Assembly (NCBI GenBank): GCA_016125185.1
Contig: WGMG01000006.1
Location: 1,116,001 to 1,180,000 of the forward strand
Source of the DNA: Armatimonadota bacterium
GTDB taxonomy: Bacteria > Armatimonadota > Fimbriimonadia > Fimbriimonadales > Fimbriimonadaceae
Reading direction: 5' to 3'
Length of the DNA stretch: 64,000 bases
Shown here: positions 61,485-64,000 of the stretch, piece by piece
Position numbering within the stretch: the first letter of the stretch is position 1
How the letters are laid out: the number at the start of each line of letters is the position of its first letter
Notes under the pieces: model-generated
Seen by the model: only the letters and a program-made list of their open reading frames with translations
The model's database searches: none
What the model was told of the DNA's origin: nothing
Program-made: the position numbers and the translations under genes

Positions 61485-61976
61485 ATGACTGACTATATCG
61501 CCCCGGCTCAGACCAGAATTGGCCACGTCCACCTCAAAGTATCCGACCTTGACCGCTCGCTCGACTTCTATACGCGGGTCCTCGGCTTCCAATTGGTCCA
61601 GCGCTACGGCTCCCAGGCCGCTTTTGTCTCGGCTGGCGGCTACCATCACCATATCGGCCTCAACACCTGGCAGAGCAAGGGTGGTACTCCGCCACCGCCC
61701 CGGACCACCGGACTTTTTCACATCGCCATCCTCTTCCCTACCCGGCGCGATTTGGCAGTCGCCCTCAAGAACCTGGTCGATAATGGAGTGACGATCGACG
61801 GAGTCGCCGACCACGGTGTAAGTGAGGCGATCTATTTCCGCGATCCCGACGAAAATGGAATCGAAATCTATTGGGATCGACCCGAAAACGAGTGGCCCCG
61901 AGACAGTGCCGGACAATTGGAGATGGTCACCGATCCCCTCGATGTTCAAGGGCTATTGGCAACCATCGAAGGCTAA
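61485..61976 (+). CDS. VOC-family (glyoxalase/extradiol dioxygenase-fold) protein
   Basis: This 163-residue protein has one complete VOC pair of beta-alpha-beta-beta-beta modules. It starts IGHVHLKVSDLDRSLDFYTR (a metal-ligand His) and later has FHIAILFPTR, then YFRDPDENGIEIYWDRPENE (the metal-site Glu). This resembles CatE-like catechol 2,3-dioxygenases and glyoxalase-type enzymes. Substrate unknown. It is divergent from the cytochrome gene. Confidence 0.88.
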   Translation: MTDYIAPAQTRIGHVHLKVSDLDRSLDFYTRVLGFQLVQRYGSQAAFVSAGGYHHHIGLNTWQSKGGTPPPPRTTGLFHIAILFPTRRDLAVALKNLVDNGVTIDGVADHGVSEAIYFRDPDENGIEIYWDRPENEWPRDSAGQLEMVTDPLDVQGLLATIEG

Positions 61977-62369
61977 TTACAGGCCAGATACCTTGTTGTC
62001 GGCAGCAGCTTTGGATTCCGAAGCGTTCGATTCGTCGGCCGGTGCCGGCTTATTGGCCCCGCTGATGGCTTCGGCTTTCTTCAAAGCACCCGCAACCGCC
62101 TGATTCTCCGTAGTCGACGAGGTCGCCGATGAGCTGGCGGGCGCGGGCGGTGGCGTCGAAAGCGCGAAGTAACCGGCGATCACAAACAGAAGGACCATCA
62201 CCACAGCAAACAGAAGGACCATAGGATTCGGTCCACCCGACGAGGCGACGGACGAAACGGAGGAAACCGAAGACTTAACGGACTCCACGACGGGCTGTTT
62301 CATCTCAGTGGCTTCTTCGACTTCTTTGACGTCGCCAACCGTGATGCGAACCGGCTTTTCGTTAGACAT
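61977..62369 (-). CDS. Single-pass membrane protein, Ser/Ala-rich, unknown
   Basis: This 130-residue protein has a cytoplasmic N-terminal part (1-48) with a Ser/Val-rich segment, one membrane helix (about 50-70, MVLLFAVVMVLLFVIAGYFA) and a low-complexity Ala/Ser/Pro tail outside. No homology recognised. TATATT ends 7 nt before the ATG. Confidence 0.65.
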   Translation of the reverse strand: MSNEKPVRITVGDVKEVEEATEMKQPVVESVKSSVSSVSSVASSGGPNPMVLLFAVVMVLLFVIAGYFALSTPPPAPASSSATSSTTENQAVAGALKKAEAISGANKPAPADESNASESKAAADNKVSGL

Positions 62370-62376
62370 TGAACCT

Positions 62377-62382
62377 AATATA
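62377..62382 (-). promoter_or_regulatory. -10 element, leaderless geometry
   Basis: TATATT on the minus strand ends 7 nt before the ATG at 62369. No ribosome-binding site in the gap. Confidence 0.4.
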
Positions 62383-62391
62383 GCAGAATTC

Positions 62392-62874
62392 TTACGCCAA
62401 ATGAACGTCGTCGATGGCCTTCATCATCATGAAGAGGCAGAGAATATCGTAACTCGAAATCGTGAGAGCAACGATCCCTGGCACGAGGTATAGCAGCAGG
62501 AACGGGATGAGGTTTGGCACGACAAGGAAGTAGATGATCAGCCGAGCGATGCACACCATTTTGGTCACCGACTGCATCCACTCGTTTTTGACGATGAGCA
62601 GTCCACCCTGGACCAGGGCGACCACGGCAGTGATCAGCATTCCGAGCATCGGCAAGTGGTACACGGCCCAACTGATGATGCCAACCGCCAAATAGATGAG
62701 CCCGAGCACCAGAAACGACCAACTGGCGAATTGGTAAATCGCGAGCGCTTTGGCTTTCTGGCCAGACGAAAGAATGGACCTGGGGTCCGTGACCTGAGTG
62801 CCACAGAACACGCACTTCCCTTGCTCGTTCGTAGCGCGTTCGCCACATCGGGGGCAGACGTCGGGAAGCGCCAC
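62392..62874 (-). CDS. Zinc-ribbon membrane protein
   Basis: This 160-residue protein has an N-terminal zinc ribbon (CPRCGERATNEQGKCVFCG, residues 7-25) followed by about four membrane helices (45-155). It is adjacent to another zinc-ribbon membrane protein with which it shares layout but little sequence. The stop-to-start distance to its upstream gene is zero, so the two are probably one operon. Function unknown. Confidence 0.72.
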   Translation of the reverse strand: MALPDVCPRCGERATNEQGKCVFCGTQVTDPRSILSSGQKAKALAIYQFASWSFLVLGLIYLAVGIISWAVYHLPMLGMLITAVVALVQGGLLIVKNEWMQSVTKMVCIARLIIYFLVVPNLIPFLLLYLVPGIVALTISSYDILCLFMMMKAIDDVHLA

Positions 62875-63411
62875 CTAATCCGTCTCGCCGATCAGGTAGA
62901 TCATAAACGCATTCATACAAATGCTAATGACGTTCTGGATCAGGCCAAGCACGCCGAGCATCCCAAAGGCGAGAATGCCTCCGAACGAACCAAGCAAATC
63001 GATGATCCCGAAGACGAGACTGATGCCGCACACGAAGTTAACGATTCCGCGGATAATCTCGATCTTGGCGAGAAGACCAAGGCCCATGATCACGCTGATC
63101 GCATCGAACACAAAGCCGATGTAAGTGAACATTCCGGGGTCGCTCATCTCCTTCTTGTTCATGAAGGTCAAGAGGGCGGCGAGCGCGCCGGAGAGCACAA
63201 AGTAGCTCGCCACGATGTAGTAAGCGGGCACGACCCAGTTCGGCTTTCCGCCGGTGTGCACCGGATCGTAGGAATCTTGATCGATGAAGATCGATTTTTT
63301 GCCGGGTGCCGGTGCCAGACCCCTGAGGTCTTGGCCGCAGAATTGGCACGTTGGAACGCCAGCGATTACCTGCCGGTTGCAGGTCGGACAGGTCATGAAC
63401 CCCGAACTCAC
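62875..63411 (-). CDS. Zinc-ribbon membrane protein
   Basis: This 178-residue protein starts with a GTG and has a zinc ribbon (CPTCNRQVIAGVPTCQFCG, about residues 8-26), a hydrophilic linker and about four membrane helices (60-175). TATGAT ends 6 nt before the GTG, supporting this start over the ATG at 63396. The downstream gene encodes a protein of the same design. Function unknown. Confidence 0.72.
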   Translation of the reverse strand: MSSGFMTCPTCNRQVIAGVPTCQFCGQDLRGLAPAPGKKSIFIDQDSYDPVHTGGKPNWVVPAYYIVASYFVLSGALAALLTFMNKKEMSDPGMFTYIGFVFDAISVIMGLGLLAKIEIIRGIVNFVCGISLVFGIIDLLGSFGGILAFGMLGVLGLIQNVISICMNAFMIYLIGETD

Positions 63412-63417
63412 GCCCCT

Positions 63418-63423
63418 ATCATA
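63418..63423 (-). promoter_or_regulatory. -10 element, leaderless geometry
   Basis: TATGAT on the minus strand ends 6 nt before the GTG at 63411. It overlaps the end of the rpsJ terminator T-run. Confidence 0.45.
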
Positions 63424-63425
63424 AC

Positions 63426-63459
63426 AAAAAAGGGACCTGATTTTCCATCAGATCCCTTT
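63426..63459 (-). terminator. Rho-independent terminator after rpsJ
   Basis: On the minus strand AAAGGGATCTGAT pairs with AATCAGGTCCCTTT (63459-63447 with 63442-63429), with the stem running into TTTTTT. Confidence 0.85.
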
Positions 63460-63480
63460 CGAACTTTTATTCTGTTCGGA

Positions 63481-63789
63481 CTACATTTTGATTTCGATAT
63501 CGACACCGCTCGGAAGGTCAAGGCGCATCAACGCGTCGATCGTCTTGTTGGTCGGCTCGTGGATATCGATGAGTCGGTTGTGGGTTCGCAGCTCGAAGTG
63601 CTCCATCGATTCCTTATCGATGTGCGGGCCACGGATGACGCAGAAGCGTCGGAGGTGAGTGGGAAGCGGCACCGGACCCTTCACTCGGGCGCCCGTTCGC
63701 TTTGCGGTGTCGACGATCTTTTCTGCGCTCTGATCGATCGACCGGTGGTCGTAAGAGCGCAATCGGATTCGAACTCGAATTCCTGCCAT
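63481..63789 (-). CDS. rpsJ: 30S ribosomal protein S10
   Basis: S10 is a 30S subunit protein that also takes part in transcription antitermination as NusE. The 102-residue protein is canonical: [54 protein letters not shown] and a final VDIEIKM. It is followed directly by a terminator and not by rplC, so it is separated from the usual S10 operon. AAGGAA lies 6 nt before the ATG, and TATAAT (63869-63864) gives a leader of about 70 nt with a TGCTGGC/GCCAGCA hairpin. Confidence 0.98.
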   Translation of the reverse strand: MAGIRVRIRLRSYDHRSIDQSAEKIVDTAKRTGARVKGPVPLPTHLRRFCVIRGPHIDKESMEHFELRTHNRLIDIHEPTNKTIDALMRLDLPSGVDIEIKM

Positions 63790-63863
63790 TTGATATTCCT
63801 TAGGTAACTTGCCGCGAATAACATGCTGGCGGCAGGCCAGCACCAACCTCTCGGCAACACAAG

Positions 63864-63869
63864 ATTATA
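63864..63869 (-). promoter_or_regulatory. -10 element of rpsJ
   Basis: TATAAT on the minus strand, about 75 nt before the rpsJ start. The leader carries a hairpin (63828-63846) that might be regulatory. The -35 is weak (CCTGAC-like). Confidence 0.5.
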
Positions 63870-63894
63870 CCATCAGTGCAGAAGGGTCAGGGCC

Positions 63895-63926
63895 GAAGAG
63901 CCTCTCGGTACACCGAGAGGCTCTTC
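63895..63926. terminator. Strong hairpin between rpsJ and the PEP-CTERM gene
   Basis: GAAGAGCCTCTCGG pairs perfectly with CCGAGAGGCTCTTC around TACA. No T-run follows on either strand, so it may act as a terminator only weakly or protect the 3' end. Confidence 0.55.
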
Positions 63927-63941
63927 CTGATGATCGGCAGA

Positions 63942-64000
63942 TTACTTTCGTCGACGTCGAGCGAAGACGGCCAGACCGCCCAGTAAGGCAAGGATCGAGG
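63942..64000 (-). CDS. PEP-CTERM protein, 3' end only (cut by window edge)
   Basis: The minus-strand frame ends SILALLGGLAVFARRRRK, a hydrophobic helix followed by the Arg-rich end of a PEP-CTERM-type sorting signal. The rest of the gene lies beyond the window. This is a second exosortase substrate in addition to the one at 10.4 kb. Confidence 0.7.
   Translation of the reverse strand, partial: SILALLGGLAVFARRRRK

Overview
The window looks like a chromosomal segment of a free-living, Gram-negative-type bacterium of the Armatimonadota (class Fimbriimonadia is my best guess). The evidence is the mix of genes: PEP-CTERM sorted surface proteins, a prepilin-like protein with the [20 protein letters not shown] signature followed by an SNQKQIG-type segment, a planctomycete-style DUF1549/DUF1553 plus DUF1501 pair, an HspR-type heat-shock repressor and folate-dependent TrmFO. 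The placement is inferred from gene content, not from a phylogeny. No tRNA, rRNA, CRISPR array or prophage was seen. Most of the window is ordinary core genome.

Layout. 1-7.4 kb: 3' end of a zincless Fpg-type glycosylase, a membrane protein, a MurNAc-recycling pair (murQ plus a BadF-type sugar kinase), a membrane protein, an M61 peptidase and a TIM-barrel isomerase. 7.4-8 kb: a small DUF559 nuclease gene packed between inverted G/C-rich repeats. 8-11.1 kb: a PilB/GspE-like ATPase, an EamA transporter and a PEP-CTERM gene preceded by a striking array of TTGTACAA sites. 11.2-18 kb: grpE, glmM, coaX, three tandem DUF3365 c-type cytochromes, a VanZ-like protein and fba. 18-26 kb: a 58-residue Sm-like protein coupled to a nitrilase-family enzyme, a repeat-rich lipoprotein, trmFO, a pseudopilin, thpR, an esterase and a MacB-like permease. 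26-30 kb: nuoF and nuoE, a zinc-ribbon membrane protein and a TlpA-like thioredoxin. 30-35 kb: repeats, the DUF1549/DUF1501 pair and a candidate minus-strand non-coding RNA. 35-41 kb: obg-nadD-rsfS operon, a translin-family gene, radC and ispG. 41-48.5 kb: a degenerate 2H phosphoesterase, an EF-G-like GTPase, two HDOD paralogues, cbpA/dnaJ-hspR with a HAIR operator, and a dicarboxylate symporter. 48.7-57.6 kb: rpoC and rpoB. 57.7-64 kb: three small membrane coiled-coil paralogues, hisB, a c-di-AMP riboswitch with no obvious target gene, sucD, a 208-bp MITE-like inverted repeat, a cytochrome c, small zinc-ribbon membrane proteins, rpsJ and the tail of another PEP-CTERM protein.

Two themes cut across the window. 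First, many genes have a TANNNT -10 element ending 5-8 nt before the start codon with no ribosome-binding site, which points to widespread leaderless transcription. Second, several intergenic regions carry short palindromic or repeated elements (7.5, 30, 38.2, 48.5 and 60.8 kb). The most unusual signals are the roughly 20-bp-phased TTGTACAA array at 10.2 kb, the orphan c-di-AMP riboswitch at 59.6 kb, the structured RNA candidate at 34.9 kb, the Sm-like microprotein at 18.0 kb and the bacterial translin at 38.5 kb.
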